DNA of 64,000 nucleotides from Mumia sp. Pv4-285 (GCF_041320275.1 NZ_CP162023.1:62001-126000); one strand, 5' to 3'. Counted from the first letter of the stretch, positions 1 to 9,057 are shown. Program-made: numbers and translations. The notes: generated by a model not told the origin, from the sequence alone.

Positions 1-572
1 CCTCGGGAACGAGCTCGTGGGGTACGGCGATCGTCGCGGCTGCGCAGCGCTTCCGCGCCGACCACGGGGACACGCCTGATCCGGGGGTCGAGACGACAGC
101 GTCGGCGGCCGACGACCCGGCAATGAAGGAGTACGCGTTCCACTCGTTCGGAGCCGTGTTCGCGGAGACGCGCGTGCACCGCTGGACCGGTGAGATCCGG
201 GTGCCGCGGATGCTCGGCGTCTACTCGGTGGGGCGGGTCGTCAACCCGACCACGGCTCGCTCGCAGCTCCTCGGAGGACTCGTCATGGGTCTGTCCGCGG
301 CGCTGTTCGAGGAGTCGTACCGCGATGCGCGCTTCGGCCACGTGGTGACGCAGGACCTGGCGACCTATCACGTCGCCTCGCACGCCGACGTGCTCGGCAT
401 CGAGGCCGAGTGGCTCGAGGAGTCGGACGATCGGTTCAACCCGATGGGGTCGCGTGGGATCGGCGAGATCGGGATCGTCGGCACGGCTGCCGCCGTCGCC
501 AACGCGGCGTACCACGCGACCGGGGTACGGGTGCGTTCGCTGCCGGTCACCGCCGACCACTTCCTGGGGTAG
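1..572 (+). CDS. Xanthine dehydrogenase-family molybdopterin-binding subunit, C-terminal part
   Basis: The reading frame is open from base 3, so the gene begins left of the window; about 189 codons are visible. Members of this family are the large molybdenum-cofactor subunits of hydroxylases acting on purines, aldehydes or N-heterocycles. The visible part shows the typical C-terminal block: a glycine-rich stretch (SRGIGEIG) that contains the family's catalytic glutamate, followed by AAAVANAAYHATGVRVRSLP. The exact substrate cannot be told from this fragment. The iron-sulfur and FAD subunits would be expected upstream, outside the window. The stop at 570-572 is followed by a promoter region for the next gene, so this is the end of its operon. 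Confidence 0.85.
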   Translation, partial: SGTSSWGTAIVAAAQRFRADHGDTPDPGVETTASAADDPAMKEYAFHSFGAVFAETRVHRWTGEIRVPRMLGVYSVGRVVNPTTARSQLLGGLVMGLSAALFEESYRDARFGHVVTQDLATYHVASHADVLGIEAEWLEESDDRFNPMGSRGIGEIGIVGTAAAVANAAYHATGVRVRSLPVTADHFLG

Positions 573-608
573 CCCCGCGGCGCGTGGCGCAGAACACCAC
601 AAATCGGC

Positions 609-670
609 TTGAGCCGCACGGATTCGGGACTGTACCGTCTGGACGGGAATGACTGTACCGTCTGGACGGT
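609..670 (+). promoter_or_regulatory. Promoter with two tandem TetR-type operators
   Basis: A 19-bp sequence, GACTGTACCGTCTGGACGG, occurs at 628-646 and again at 651-669 (period 23 bp). Each copy contains the palindrome ACCGTC-TG-GACGG(T), perfect in the second copy (657-670). A possible -35 TTGAGC (609-614) and -10 TACCGT (633-638, 18-bp spacer) put the first operator on the -10. The arrangement is typical of a TetR-repressed exporter; no tetR gene is adjacent within the window. Confidence 0.6.
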
Positions 671-700
671 TAGACACCATGAACCCGTGAGGAGGACCCG

Positions 701-2239
701 ATGACCACCACGACCAACCCCCGTGCGTACACGCCGACCCCTGACCGTGCCGGCTGGCGCCAGTGGAGCGCGCTCGCGGTCCTCATGCTGCCCGTGCTCA
801 TGGTGAGCATGGACAACACCGTCCTCAGCTTCGCGCTGCCCGACATCAGCTCCTCGCTGCACCCCTCGGGCACCGCGCTCCTGTGGGTCGTCGACATCTA
901 CGCGCTGATGCTCGCCGGCCTGCTCGTCGCGATGGGCTCGCTCGGCGACCGCATCGGGCGCCGCCGGCTCCTGATCGGTGGTGCCGTCGGGTTCGGTGCG
1001 GTGTCGTTCTTCGCCGCGTTCTCGTCCGACATCGGCCAGCTCATCGCCGCGCGCGCCCTGCTCGGCGTCTTCGGTGCGACCCTGATGCCCTCGACGCTGT
1101 CGCTCCTGCGCAACATCTTCGTCGACCGGCAGCAGCGCCGCGTCGCGATCGCCGTGTGGGCCGCCGGCTTCTCGGCCGGGGCCGCGCTCGGGCCGGTGAT
1201 CGGGGGCTACCTGCTCGAGCACTTCAGCTGGGGCTCGGTGTTCCTCATCAACCTGCCGGTCGTCGCGATCCTCGTGCCCCTGGCGCTGTGGCTCGTCCCG
1301 GAGTCGCGCGACCCGTTCCCGGGTCCGGTAGACCCGACCAGCATCGCGCTGTCGATGACGGCGATGATCCCGATCGTCTACGCGATCAAGGGTTTCGCCG
1401 AGCACGGCTTCACCGGTGTCGTCGGCTGGGCGCTCGCCCTCGGCGTCGCCAGCCTCGTCGTGTTCGTCCGGCGTCAGCTCGTCCGGGAGCACCCGCTGGT
1501 CGACGTCCGGATGTTCAGCAACCGGGTCTTCTCCGGCGCGCTCGTCGCCAACCTGCTGAGCCTGATGGGTTTGACAGGATTCCTGCTCTTCGCGGCGCAG
1601 TTCCTGCAGCTCGTCGTCGGGCTCGAGCCGATGGACGCCGCCCTCGTGCTCGTCCCGGGTCTCGTCGCCACCATCGCGGCCGGTCTCCTGGTCGTACGGC
1701 TCGTCCCGCTGTTCGGTGTCCGCGCCGTCGTGACCACCAGCTTCGGGCTGTCGGCCGCCGGCTACGCGATCGCCGCGTTCGCCGGGACGGTGCCGTCGGC
1801 CACGTCGATCGCCATCGCGTTCCTCGTGCTCGGGACCGGCATCGGGTTCGCCGAGACCCTGACCAACGACGTCGTCGTCTCGAGCGTCCCGGCCGAGAAG
1901 TCGGGAGCCGCGTCCGCGCTGTCAGAGACCGCGTACGAGATCGGTGCCGTGCTCGGTACGGCGGTGCTCGGAGGCGTGCTGACCGCGACGTACCGGTCGG
2001 AGGTCGTGGTGCCGCCGCTGGTCGGCACCACCGACACGGAGCGCGAGGCCGCCGGGGAGACGCTCGGGGGTGCGATGGACCTCGCGTCGTCGCTGCCCGC
2101 CCAGGTCGGTGACTGGCTGGCGTCGTCGGCTCACCTCGCGTTCGACCACGCGATCCAGACCACCACGACCATCGCGATCCTCGTCGCGCTGGGCGCCGCG
2201 GCCGTCTCGTGGTTCACGCTGCGCGACGCCGAGCGCTGA
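701..2239 (+). CDS. MFS drug-efflux transporter, DHA2 (14-TM) family
   Basis: A 512-residue integral membrane protein of the length and layout of the EmrB/QacA branch of proton-driven multidrug exporters. TM1 carries the antiporter motif region (VSMDNTVLSFALPDI, about residues 35-49). The loop-2 motif A is seen as GSLGDRIGRRR at 79-89, and the C-terminal half has a further series of hydrophobic segments. The ATG at 701 is preceded by GGAGGA (691-696). The promoter carries two TetR-type operators, so induction by an exported compound is likely. Substrate unknown. It is transcribed alone; its 3' end faces the protease gene across a repeat and a terminator. Confidence 0.9.
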   Translation: MTTTTNPRAYTPTPDRAGWRQWSALAVLMLPVLMVSMDNTVLSFALPDISSSLHPSGTALLWVVDIYALMLAGLLVAMGSLGDRIGRRRLLIGGAVGFGAVSFFAAFSSDIGQLIAARALLGVFGATLMPSTLSLLRNIFVDRQQRRVAIAVWAAGFSAGAALGPVIGGYLLEHFSWGSVFLINLPVVAILVPLALWLVPESRDPFPGPVDPTSIALSMTAMIPIVYAIKGFAEHGFTGVVGWALALGVASLVVFVRRQLVREHPLVDVRMFSNRVFSGALVANLLSLMGLTGFLLFAAQFLQLVVGLEPMDAALVLVPGLVATIAAGLLVVRLVPLFGVRAVVTTSFGLSAAGYAIAAFAGTVPSATSIAIAFLVLGTGIGFAETLTNDVVVSSVPAEKSGAASALSETAYEIGAVLGTAVLGGVLTATYRSEVVVPPLVGTTDTEREAAGETLGGAMDLASSLPAQVGDWLASSAHLAFDHAIQTTTTIAILVALGAAAVSWFTLRDAER

Positions 2240-2246
2240 CCGCTCC

Positions 2247-2335
2247 CCGTTTGGGGTGTGAACACCTCAAACGAGGGGATCCCACCTCGAATATGGGGTG
2301 CGATCCCAGCGCTTGCGGTGTGAGCACCTCAAACG
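2247..2335. repeat. Inverted-repeat cluster between convergent genes
   Basis: Two near-copies of the same small palindrome, centred on GGTGTGARCACCTCAAACG, lie at about 2249-2273 and 2310-2335. They are separated by a third imperfect inverted repeat (GGGATC...GATCCC, about 2276-2306). The outer ends of the block (CGTTTGG...CCTCAAACG) are also complementary, so the stretch can fold as a branched cruciform. It lies between the convergent MFS and protease genes. Confidence 0.6.
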
Positions 2336-2361
2336 CGGAGGCGGGCGGACGCACACGAGAA

Positions 2362-2391
2362 CGGGCCCCGGGGATCTCTCCCCAGGGCCCG
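2362..2391. terminator. Hairpin terminator between MFS and protease genes
   Basis: CGGGCCC and GGGCCCG form a 7-bp outer stem. After one mismatch, GGGGA/TCCCC continues it around a TCTC loop. There is no T-run, as is common in high-GC actinobacteria. It lies 20 bp past the protease stop, between two convergent genes, and probably serves both. Confidence 0.65.
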
Positions 2392-2410
2392 CTCCCGTCG
2401 TCGAGTCAGG

Positions 2411-4837
2411 TCAGTTGAACTTGACCGTCATCGAGGTGCCCTGCTGCTCGAGCACCTTCACCTTGACGCCGACCGCGGGGAGCTTGACCCCGTGGTTCGG
2501 CAGCTCGGCGTACCAGTACTTCTTGGTGTCGTTGAACACCGGCTGCGCAGGCTGTGCCCGGATGTAGCTGGGCTGGCCGTTGGTGTGCAGCGTCATCGAG
2601 TCGGCCTTCTTCAGCCCGAACGGCGCGTCGTACACCTGGATGCGTGCACGCCAGGGGGCGCCCGTCGCGAGGTTGATGATCGGCTCCGGGTGGGCGTCGA
2701 TCGGCAGGTTCCGACCCTGACCGGGGTGGTCGGTCGTGTTGTTGTCAGCGACCGACGTGTCCCAGTACGAGATCAGCAGGCCCTGGCCGTAGCGGTAGTG
2801 CTCCACCCAGTCGGGCTTCGTGTTGAGCCAGCCGAAGTTGTACGGCCCGGTCTGCAGGTACTTGTCGTACCCGACGTACGACCGGTGGCCCATCACGTAG
2901 TAGTTGTTGTAGAGCATGGTCGTGGTCGCCCCGACGATGCTGTAGCCGTCGAAGGTCCAGGCCGCGCCGCCGTCCTCGGCACCGTCGGACAGGACCGTCG
3001 CACCGTCGGCGGTCACCACGATGTCGTCGAGGAACAGACCGGGACGAGTGAGGCCGCCGTCGGTCTTGTAGTACGACCGGAACAGGATCTTCTGCCCCGC
3101 GTACGCGTCCAGCGGCACGACCAGGTTGCCCCAGGCCGGGTGGGCGCCGTCGAGAGCCGGGGCGTCGGAGGCGTCGCGGTCGAACGGGTTGCCGTCGACC
3201 GTGCCGTCGAGCGACGTCCACGACTTGCCACCGTCGGTGGACGCCTGGAAGTACGCGTAGTCGTACCCGGCCTCGATGTCCCAACGCGCCTTCGCTGCGA
3301 ACGACGCCGACGTCTTGCCGGTGAGGTCGAGCTCCGTCGTCATCGAGTTCGCCAGGTCGTCGCCTGCACCGGAGAAGAACTGCTTCGTCCCGGAGGCAGG
3401 TGCGCCGTAGCTGCGCGTGACCGGCTTCTTCGGCAGCACGACGACCGCGCCCTGCGCCTTGTCGGAGTTCCACTCCTGCGGGCCGAGCTCCAGCTTCTTC
3501 TTCTGGTTGGCCGCGACCACCTCGTAGTCGAGCCAGCCGAGCTGCAGCTTCTCCCACGCGCCGAGGTCGCCGGGGCGGGTGCCCAGCGGCTCGCCGGCGT
3601 CGTTGAGGCGGCTCTGCGCCATCAGCGTCCAGTACTCGTTGGAGTTGTCGCCCTTGCTGGAGGTGTCGTACGCGTCCGGCAGACCGAGGTCGTGACCGTA
3701 CTCGTGGACGAAGACCGACAGGCCGCCGTTCTCAGGCTGGAGCGTGTAGTCGCCGACCCACAGGCCGGTGTTGCCGATCTGCGTGCCGCCGAGCGGGTTC
3801 TCCGCCGGGCCGGTGATGCCGGCGTCGGTGATGTAGGCGTACCAGCGGTGCGACCACAGCGCATCGCTGCCGTAGATCGGGTCACCGTCGGCCTCGTCGC
3901 CGCCCGCGTGGACGATCTGGAAGTGGTCGATGTAGCCGTCGGACTCGTTGAAGTTGCCGTCGCCGTCGAAGTCGTAGCGGTCGTAGGCGTCGTACGAGGC
4001 GAGCGTCTGCTTGATCTGGGCGTCGGTCTGACCCTTGGCCTTCTGGTCGGCGACCCAGGCGGTGACGCCGTCCTTGATCAAGGCCCACGAGTTGGTCTCG
4101 TCGGGGTTGCCGTCCTCGTCAAACGTGGTGCGGCCATAGCGGGCCTCGTTGTAGGGGACCTTCACCCAGTCCGAGACGGCGCCGTCGACGGTGTAGCGAC
4201 CCGACGACTGTGCCTCGTAGTAGGTCTTCACGGACTCGGCCTTCTTGCCGGTCTTGAAGTACACGTCCTCGTAGTGCTCGCGGTTGTAGTCCGCCTGCCA
4301 GACCGTCGAGTTGTCCTTGGTGCGGTCGGGCTCAGGGATCTCGTTGTGCAGAGGGCCGCCGAAGCGCTGCGGCTCGACCGCGCCCTCCTCGGTCTCCCAA
4401 CCGTCGTCGGGGTAGTCGGGGTGACGCTCGTCGCCGAACTCGGTGAGGATCACGAAGATCTTGTCGGCGCGCTCCTGCTCGAGCTCGACGTACTGGTCCT
4501 GCTTCTGGGCCTTGGTCCCGGCCTTCGCGAGCGCCTTGCGGCCGCGGGCGGTGCCGAGCGCGGCGGCCTCGGCGGGCGAGTAGGACTTGCCGACCTTGAC
4601 GACACTCGTGCCGTTCTTGGTGACGGGCTTCGACTCGCCGTTGACGACCGAGGTGATCGCCTCCTCGCGGAGGGCCCGACGCTTGTCCTCGAGCGGGTTC
4701 GGAAGCTCGTGGTCCTTCGCCGACTTCTCGGCGGCGGTGACGGGCGGTGCCGGAGACGCCGATCCCGGTGAGGCGTACGCGGCGCCGAACGAGGCCGCGA
4801 CGCCGATCGTGATGAGTGCCGTGCTGAGTCGTCTCAA
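2411..4837 (-). CDS. Secreted M6-family metalloprotease (immune inhibitor A-like)
   Basis: An exported zinc endopeptidase of about 808 residues. The zinc site HEYGHDLGLPD, of the form HExGHxxGxxD, is at about residues 378-388. A calcium-site-like DFDGDGNFNESDGY lies near residue 290, and the C-terminal half holds the beta-sandwich region usual for immune inhibitor A proteins. The start is taken as TTG (codon at 4837-4835): it directly follows GGGGAGAGAAG and gives a clean signal peptide (RRLSTALITIGVAASF...AYAS). The same frame is open further upstream to 4987, but that extension has no signal-peptide character. Transcribed alone, divergent from the phosphorylase gene. Confidence 0.85.
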   Translation of the reverse strand: MRRLSTALITIGVAASFGAAYASPGSASPAPPVTAAEKSAKDHELPNPLEDKRRALREEAITSVVNGESKPVTKNGTSVVKVGKSYSPAEAAALGTARGRKALAKAGTKAQKQDQYVELEQERADKIFVILTEFGDERHPDYPDDGWETEEGAVEPQRFGGPLHNEIPEPDRTKDNSTVWQADYNREHYEDVYFKTGKKAESVKTYYEAQSSGRYTVDGAVSDWVKVPYNEARYGRTTFDEDGNPDETNSWALIKDGVTAWVADQKAKGQTDAQIKQTLASYDAYDRYDFDGDGNFNESDGYIDHFQIVHAGGDEADGDPIYGSDALWSHRWYAYITDAGITGPAENPLGGTQIGNTGLWVGDYTLQPENGGLSVFVHEYGHDLGLPDAYDTSSKGDNSNEYWTLMAQSRLNDAGEPLGTRPGDLGAWEKLQLGWLDYEVVAANQKKKLELGPQEWNSDKAQGAVVVLPKKPVTRSYGAPASGTKQFFSGAGDDLANSMTTELDLTGKTSASFAAKARWDIEAGYDYAYFQASTDGGKSWTSLDGTVDGNPFDRDASDAPALDGAHPAWGNLVVPLDAYAGQKILFRSYYKTDGGLTRPGLFLDDIVVTADGATVLSDGAEDGGAAWTFDGYSIVGATTTMLYNNYYVMGHRSYVGYDKYLQTGPYNFGWLNTKPDWVEHYRYGQGLLISYWDTSVADNNTTDHPGQGRNLPIDAHPEPIINLATGAPWRARIQVYDAPFGLKKADSMTLHTNGQPSYIRAQPAQPVFNDTKKYWYAELPNHGVKLPAVGVKVKVLEQQGTSMTVKFN

Positions 4838-5017
4838 GACTTCTCTCCCCTTCTGCAACGGTTGACCCGAGCAAACGTAGGCTCGTTCGTACGATCCGTC
4901 TAGAGCCTGAATTTGTTTCGCTCGGAGGAAATACCGCCACAGAACATTCAGTCCGGATGGCGGGTCGTAGCACGTTACCCAGCGCACGCGTGGCTAAACC
5001 CGTGCAAATATGCCGTC

Positions 5018-5860
5018 ATGCACGAGGATCGCGCCCGGCAGGCAGCGATGGCGATCGCCGAGGCGAGCGGCGTGGCTCGCCACGACGCGGTCGTCGTGCT
5101 CGGGTCCGGCTGGAGCGGGGCGCTGCAGTCGATCGGCGACCCGACCTGGACCGCGGCGGCGACGGACCTCCCGGGCTTCGCGGCGCCCACCGCACCCGGG
5201 CACGCCGGTGCCGTCGCCTCCGTGCCTCTGCGCACGGACCACGGCAAGGTGGTGCACGTGCTGATCCTGAGCGGACGCACGCACCTGTACGAGGAGCGCG
5301 GCGTCGAGGCGGTCGCGCACGGCGTCCGGACCGCCGCCGCGTGCGGTGCTCGGGTGTGCGTGCTCACCAGCGCGAACGGGTGCCTGCGCGACGAGTGGGA
5401 CGCGGGGACGGGCATGCTCGTCGCCGACCACCTCAACCTCACTGCGACTTCGCCGCTGGAGGGGGCGGCCTTCGTCGATCTCACCGACTGCTGGTCCCCG
5501 CGGCTGCGTGAGGTCGCGCGCGAGCTCGACCCATGCCTGGTCGAGGGCACGTACGCGATGCTGCGCGGTCCGGAGTACCAGACGGTGGCCGAGCTGCGGA
5601 TGCTCCGCGCGCTCGGTGCGGACGCGGTCGGCATGTCGACCGTGCACGAGGCGATCGCCGCCCGAGCCGCCGGGATGGAGGTCCTCGGCATCTCCGTCGT
5701 CACCACCACCGAGCTCGACGCCGACGGACGGCACCCCGAGATCACCGACCCCGACGCCGTGGTCGAGACCGCAGCAGCCGCCGCCACCGGGTTCGGCAGC
5801 ACGATCCACAGCATCCTTGCCGCTACCCTGCCGGACGCCGAAGAGCCCGAGGAGACCTGA
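5018..5860 (+). CDS. Purine-nucleoside phosphorylase family protein
   Basis: A 280-residue cytosolic phosphorylase of the trimeric PNP/MTAP family, which cleaves purine nucleosides with phosphate to base plus pentose-1-phosphate. Visible signatures are the phosphate loop VVLGSGWSGAL near the N-terminus, GRTHLYEERG, the TSANG block, and GADAVGMSTVHEA followed by GISVVTT in the C-terminal half. The start ATG at 5018 fits the family length; no ribosome site precedes it, so a leaderless or weakly initiated message is likely. Its stop overlaps the permease start (TGATG at 5858-5862), which ties salvage of the base to its transport. Whether it prefers guanosine, inosine or methylthioadenosine cannot be judged. 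Confidence 0.85.
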   Translation: MHEDRARQAAMAIAEASGVARHDAVVVLGSGWSGALQSIGDPTWTAAATDLPGFAAPTAPGHAGAVASVPLRTDHGKVVHVLILSGRTHLYEERGVEAVAHGVRTAAACGARVCVLTSANGCLRDEWDAGTGMLVADHLNLTATSPLEGAAFVDLTDCWSPRLREVARELDPCLVEGTYAMLRGPEYQTVAELRMLRALGADAVGMSTVHEAIAARAAGMEVLGISVVTTTELDADGRHPEITDPDAVVETAAAAATGFGSTIHSILAATLPDAEEPEET

Positions 5861-7359
5861 TGTCCCGCTACGACTTCCCCGACCCGTCCACGCCACCGCC
5901 CGGAGCCGGCCCAGTGAGTGCGCCCGCCAGCGCCATCGAGGCGAACGGCATCAACGTCATCGACGAGTCCGAGCGCAAAGGCACGCCTCGTTCGCTGTTC
6001 TGGCCGTGGTGCGCGTCCAACATCTCGGTCTTCGGCGTCGCGTACGGGGCGTACTTCCTCGGTTTCGGCGTGTCCTTCTGGCAGGCGCTCGTCGCGGGCC
6101 TGATCGGGACGATCCTGTCGTTCCTGCTCGTCGGCATCGTCTCCATCGCAGGCAAGCGCGGTTCGGCGCCGACGATGGTGCTCTCGCGTGCGGCGTTCGG
6201 CGTACGCGGCAACGCGCTCCCGAGCGCGGTCTCGTACGTGCTGCTGGTCGGCTGGGAGACGGTGCTCGTCGCCCTCGCAGCGCTCGCGAGCGCTGCGGTG
6301 ATCGAGGAGCTCGGTGGGACCGGCGGCGACGGCGCACGGATCCTCGGGTTCGTCCTCACTGCAGCCGTCGTGATCGGCGCCGGCATCCTCGGTTTCGACA
6401 CGATCATGCGGCTGCAGCGGTGGATCACGATCGCGACCGCGGTCCTCACGGTCGGCTACGTGGCGCTGACGATCGACCACGTCGACTGGGACGTCGCGTC
6501 GTCGTTGCCGTCGGGCGGGACGGCCGCGGTCGTCGGGCTCGCGATCTTCGCGACCGCGGGGTTCGGGATCAGCTGGGTGAACTCGGGCGCGGACTACTCG
6601 CGCTACCTGCCTCGTACGGCCCCGGCCGGCGGGGTCGTCCTCTGGACCACGCTCGGCGGGGCGGTCGCTCCGGTGTTCCTTGTGGTGTACGGCCTGCTGC
6701 TCGCGGGATCCGATGCGGCGCTGCTCGCCTCGCTCAGCGCCGACCCGATCGGCACCCTCGTGACGCTGCTGCCGACCTGGTACCTCGTCCCGTTCTTCCT
6801 CGTCGCTCTCGCGGGGCTGGTCGGTGGCGCCGTGCTCGACATCTACTCCTCGGGCCTGGCGCTGCTCACGCTCGGTCTGAAGACGCCGCGCTGGGTCGCG
6901 GCCGGGATCGACGGCGTCATCATGGTGATCGGCGCGATCTACTTCCTGTGGTTCGCCGACGACTTCTTCGGGCCGTTCCAGGGCTTCCTCATCACGCTCG
7001 CCGTGCCGATCGCGGCCTGGGCGGGCATCTTCATCGCCGACATCGCGCTGCGGCGGCGCGACTACGCGGCGCTCGACCTGTACGACCCCTCGGGGCGGTA
7101 CGGCGCCTGGAACGTGTGGACCGTGGTCTGGTTCCTGGTCGCGGTCGTCGTCGGATGGGGCACCGTCATCAACACGTTCGCGGACTGGCTGTCCTGGCAG
7201 GGCTACCTGCTCGGTCCGCTGGGACTCGGCGGCAAGGAGGGCGAGTGGGCGTTCGCCAACCTCGGCGTCGTCGCCGCACTCGCGATCGGCTTCGTCGGCT
7301 ACCTGATCACGGGTCGCGGCCAGGTCGCTCGCCAGGAGGCCGGCGCGAGAGGGCGGTGA
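5860..7359 (+). CDS. NCS1-family purine/pyrimidine permease
   Basis: A 499-residue membrane protein with about 12 hydrophobic segments of the nucleobase:cation symporter-1 family (cytosine, purine, allantoin or thiamine uptake). A soluble N-terminus of about 45 residues ends in ERKGTPRSLFWPWCASNISV, a typical family opening. The segment GFGISWVNSGADYSRYLPR in the middle is the conserved helix 6 region. Translation is coupled to the upstream phosphorylase (start ATG overlaps its TGA). The pair probably imports and salvages nucleobases. A hairpin repeat follows the stop. Confidence 0.87.
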   Translation: MSRYDFPDPSTPPPGAGPVSAPASAIEANGINVIDESERKGTPRSLFWPWCASNISVFGVAYGAYFLGFGVSFWQALVAGLIGTILSFLLVGIVSIAGKRGSAPTMVLSRAAFGVRGNALPSAVSYVLLVGWETVLVALAALASAAVIEELGGTGGDGARILGFVLTAAVVIGAGILGFDTIMRLQRWITIATAVLTVGYVALTIDHVDWDVASSLPSGGTAAVVGLAIFATAGFGISWVNSGADYSRYLPRTAPAGGVVLWTTLGGAVAPVFLVVYGLLLAGSDAALLASLSADPIGTLVTLLPTWYLVPFFLVALAGLVGGAVLDIYSSGLALLTLGLKTPRWVAAGIDGVIMVIGAIYFLWFADDFFGPFQGFLITLAVPIAAWAGIFIADIALRRRDYAALDLYDPSGRYGAWNVWTVVWFLVAVVVGWGTVINTFADWLSWQGYLLGPLGLGGKEGEWAFANLGVVAALAIGFVGYLITGRGQVARQEAGARGR

Positions 7360-7373
7360 CCGGGTGCGCCCCA

Positions 7374-7432
7374 CGATTTGACGCGTTATCCACCGAATCT
7401 GGCGGCGAGAACGTGGATACGGCGTCAAATCG
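7374..7432. repeat. 59-bp palindromic element, related to the CGATTTG family
   Basis: Inverted repeat with 19-bp arms (7375-7393 and 7413-7431) that differ at two positions. It begins CGATTTG and ends CAAATCG, exactly like the 60-bp elements at 11731, 27571 and 48198, and is almost the same length. Its inner arm (ACGCGTTATCCAC) differs from theirs. It lies between the convergent permease and MocR genes. Confidence 0.65.
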
Positions 7433-7527
7433 GCGGGCGCGGACTCGAAGAAGCCAGAGAGGCTGATCGCCGGACGCTCAAGGTAGGCAAGTGAAGTCCG
7501 CGACCGAGCGAATCGAGGAAGGCGTGG

Positions 7528-8877
7528 TCAGGAGGCCAAGCGCTGACCGGACGCGACGAGCCACGCGACGATGTCGTGCTCGAAGCGGAGCCCGGCCGTC
7601 GCGAGTCGAAGGTGGCGTGATCCTTCGACCGGCCCGGAGATCTCGGTTCCCAGTCCCGCGCGGATGCCGGCGCGAGCGAGACGCCGAGCAGCGGCCGGCG
7701 CGTCCGAGACCCGCACCCACAGCGCGAGCCCGTTCACGCCCGGGACGCTGATGCCCCGGCGCCGCAGTGCGCCTGCGAGCGTGTGCCACCGCTGTTCGTA
7801 CCGCGAGGCCGCCTGCGACACCATCGCCTGGACGGCGGGGTCGCCGAGCATCAGGGCGACCTTCCGCTGCGCCGTCAGCGGGGTGAAGGAACCGGTGATG
7901 TCCTGGCGGGCGCGGAGCCGGTCCGTGACGGCGGCCGAACCGCCGACGAGCGCCATCCGGATCGTGGGGCCGAGCGAGCGCTGATAGCCGCGGACGAGCA
8001 CGGACTGGTCCGGGAGCCAGCGTCCGACCGATGCCGCGGACCGGTTCGCGAGGCTCGCCGCACCGTCCTCCTCGACGACGAGGACGGCGCGCTCGGCCAG
8101 CACGGTGGCGAGCGCGCGGGCCCGGCCCGCTGTCAGGTGGTGGGCGAGCGGGTCGGCCATCCGTGGCTGGATCACGACCATCACCGGTCGCGACGCAAGC
8201 GCCTCCTCGAGGGCCTCGGGGATCATGCCCGCCTCGTCGCACGGGACATGGACGACCTGCGCGCGGACGGCAGCCAGGACCGCGCTCGTGTCCGGTGAGC
8301 ATGCCGACTCGACCGCGACCCGGTCGCCGGGGTGCACGACCAGCGCGGCGAGCTGCGCGAGCGCATCGGCGTATCCCCACGCGACGGCGAGCCCGTCCGG
8401 CACGAACGGCCACGAGTCGTACGCGACTCCTGCGAGGTCTTCGTCGACCTCGCTCGTCTCCGTGCGGTGCCACGCGAGCCGTTCTGCGGCGGCCGTGAGG
8501 TACGGGCCGGGGTCCGGGACGAGGTCGACGTCGTACGCCGGCGCGTCGAGGTCGATCCGTACCGGGGTCTCGGCACCGGCTTCCGGGCGGGACGACAGCG
8601 TGCTGAGGTCGTGGACGAAGGTGCCGTTGCGGCCGTCGGACCGGACGAGGTGCTCGTGGCGCAGCAGCGTCCACGCGGTCGCCACCGTTGTCGCACCGAC
8701 GTGCAGCGCGGAGGCGGTCGCGCGGACGGTAGGCAGCCGCGTGCCGTCGGGGAGCGTCCCCTGGCGGATCAGGCGCGAGACGTGGTCGGCGATCCCGCGG
8801 GCGGACGGCTCTGTCACGCCGGCGGCGAGCTCAGCAGCCGGCATCGACACGCTGAGTCGACGATGCCTTCCCGTCAT
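7528..8877 (-). CDS. MocR/PdxR-type GntR regulator with aminotransferase-like domain
   Basis: A 449-residue protein with an N-terminal winged helix-turn-helix (about residues 25-85, including GTRLPTVRATASALHVGATT) fused to a fold-type-I aminotransferase-like domain. In MocR proteins that domain binds PLP through a lysine in an SK motif. Here the corresponding segment reads RGYQRSLGP, with arginine (about residue 300) in place of the lysine, so PLP may not be bound as a Schiff base. The start at 8877 lacks a good ribosome site; GTG or ATG codons near residues 10-12 are alternatives. Divergent from the M14 peptidase gene; the target genes are not evident. Confidence 0.82.
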   Translation of the reverse strand: MTGRHRRLSVSMPAAELAAGVTEPSARGIADHVSRLIRQGTLPDGTRLPTVRATASALHVGATTVATAWTLLRHEHLVRSDGRNGTFVHDLSTLSSRPEAGAETPVRIDLDAPAYDVDLVPDPGPYLTAAAERLAWHRTETSEVDEDLAGVAYDSWPFVPDGLAVAWGYADALAQLAALVVHPGDRVAVESACSPDTSAVLAAVRAQVVHVPCDEAGMIPEALEEALASRPVMVVIQPRMADPLAHHLTAGRARALATVLAERAVLVVEEDGAASLANRSAASVGRWLPDQSVLVRGYQRSLGPTIRMALVGGSAAVTDRLRARQDITGSFTPLTAQRKVALMLGDPAVQAMVSQAASRYEQRWHTLAGALRRRGISVPGVNGLALWVRVSDAPAAARRLARAGIRAGLGTEISGPVEGSRHLRLATAGLRFEHDIVAWLVASGQRLAS

Positions 8878-8918
8878 GGTGAATTCTTAACCCGGCTGGC
8901 GACCTGCCGCCACTCCGC

Positions 8919-8934
8919 TGTCCGGAAGCGGACA
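8919..8934. promoter_or_regulatory. Palindrome in MocR / peptidase divergent region
   Basis: TGTCCG-GAAG-CGGACA is a perfect 6-bp-arm palindrome in the 180-bp gap between the divergent MocR and M14 peptidase genes. A GTGTCC...GTCCGC pair lies just to its right. It could be an operator for the MocR-like protein or a short hairpin in one of the leaders; the function is not shown. Confidence 0.35.
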
Positions 8935-9057
8935 CGTGTCCTACCGGGAAGTCCGCACAATGCCGAACAATCGCGACAGGTCCGGTCTCGTGAACGCTCA
9001 TTAACGTGAGGCAACCCCGCCGCGCACCAGCGGCGGGCTCACGTGGAAGGGCAGCAC

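Noticed and set aside
2492-4771. Long open frame on the plus strand opposite the M6 protease
   Set aside because: It has no domain and mirrors the protease codons; long antisense frames are a by-product of high GC at third positions.
4975-7428. Very long minus-strand frame opposite the phosphorylase and permease
   Set aside because: Low-complexity Arg/Asp/Glu-rich translation without motifs, while the plus strand has two clear families.
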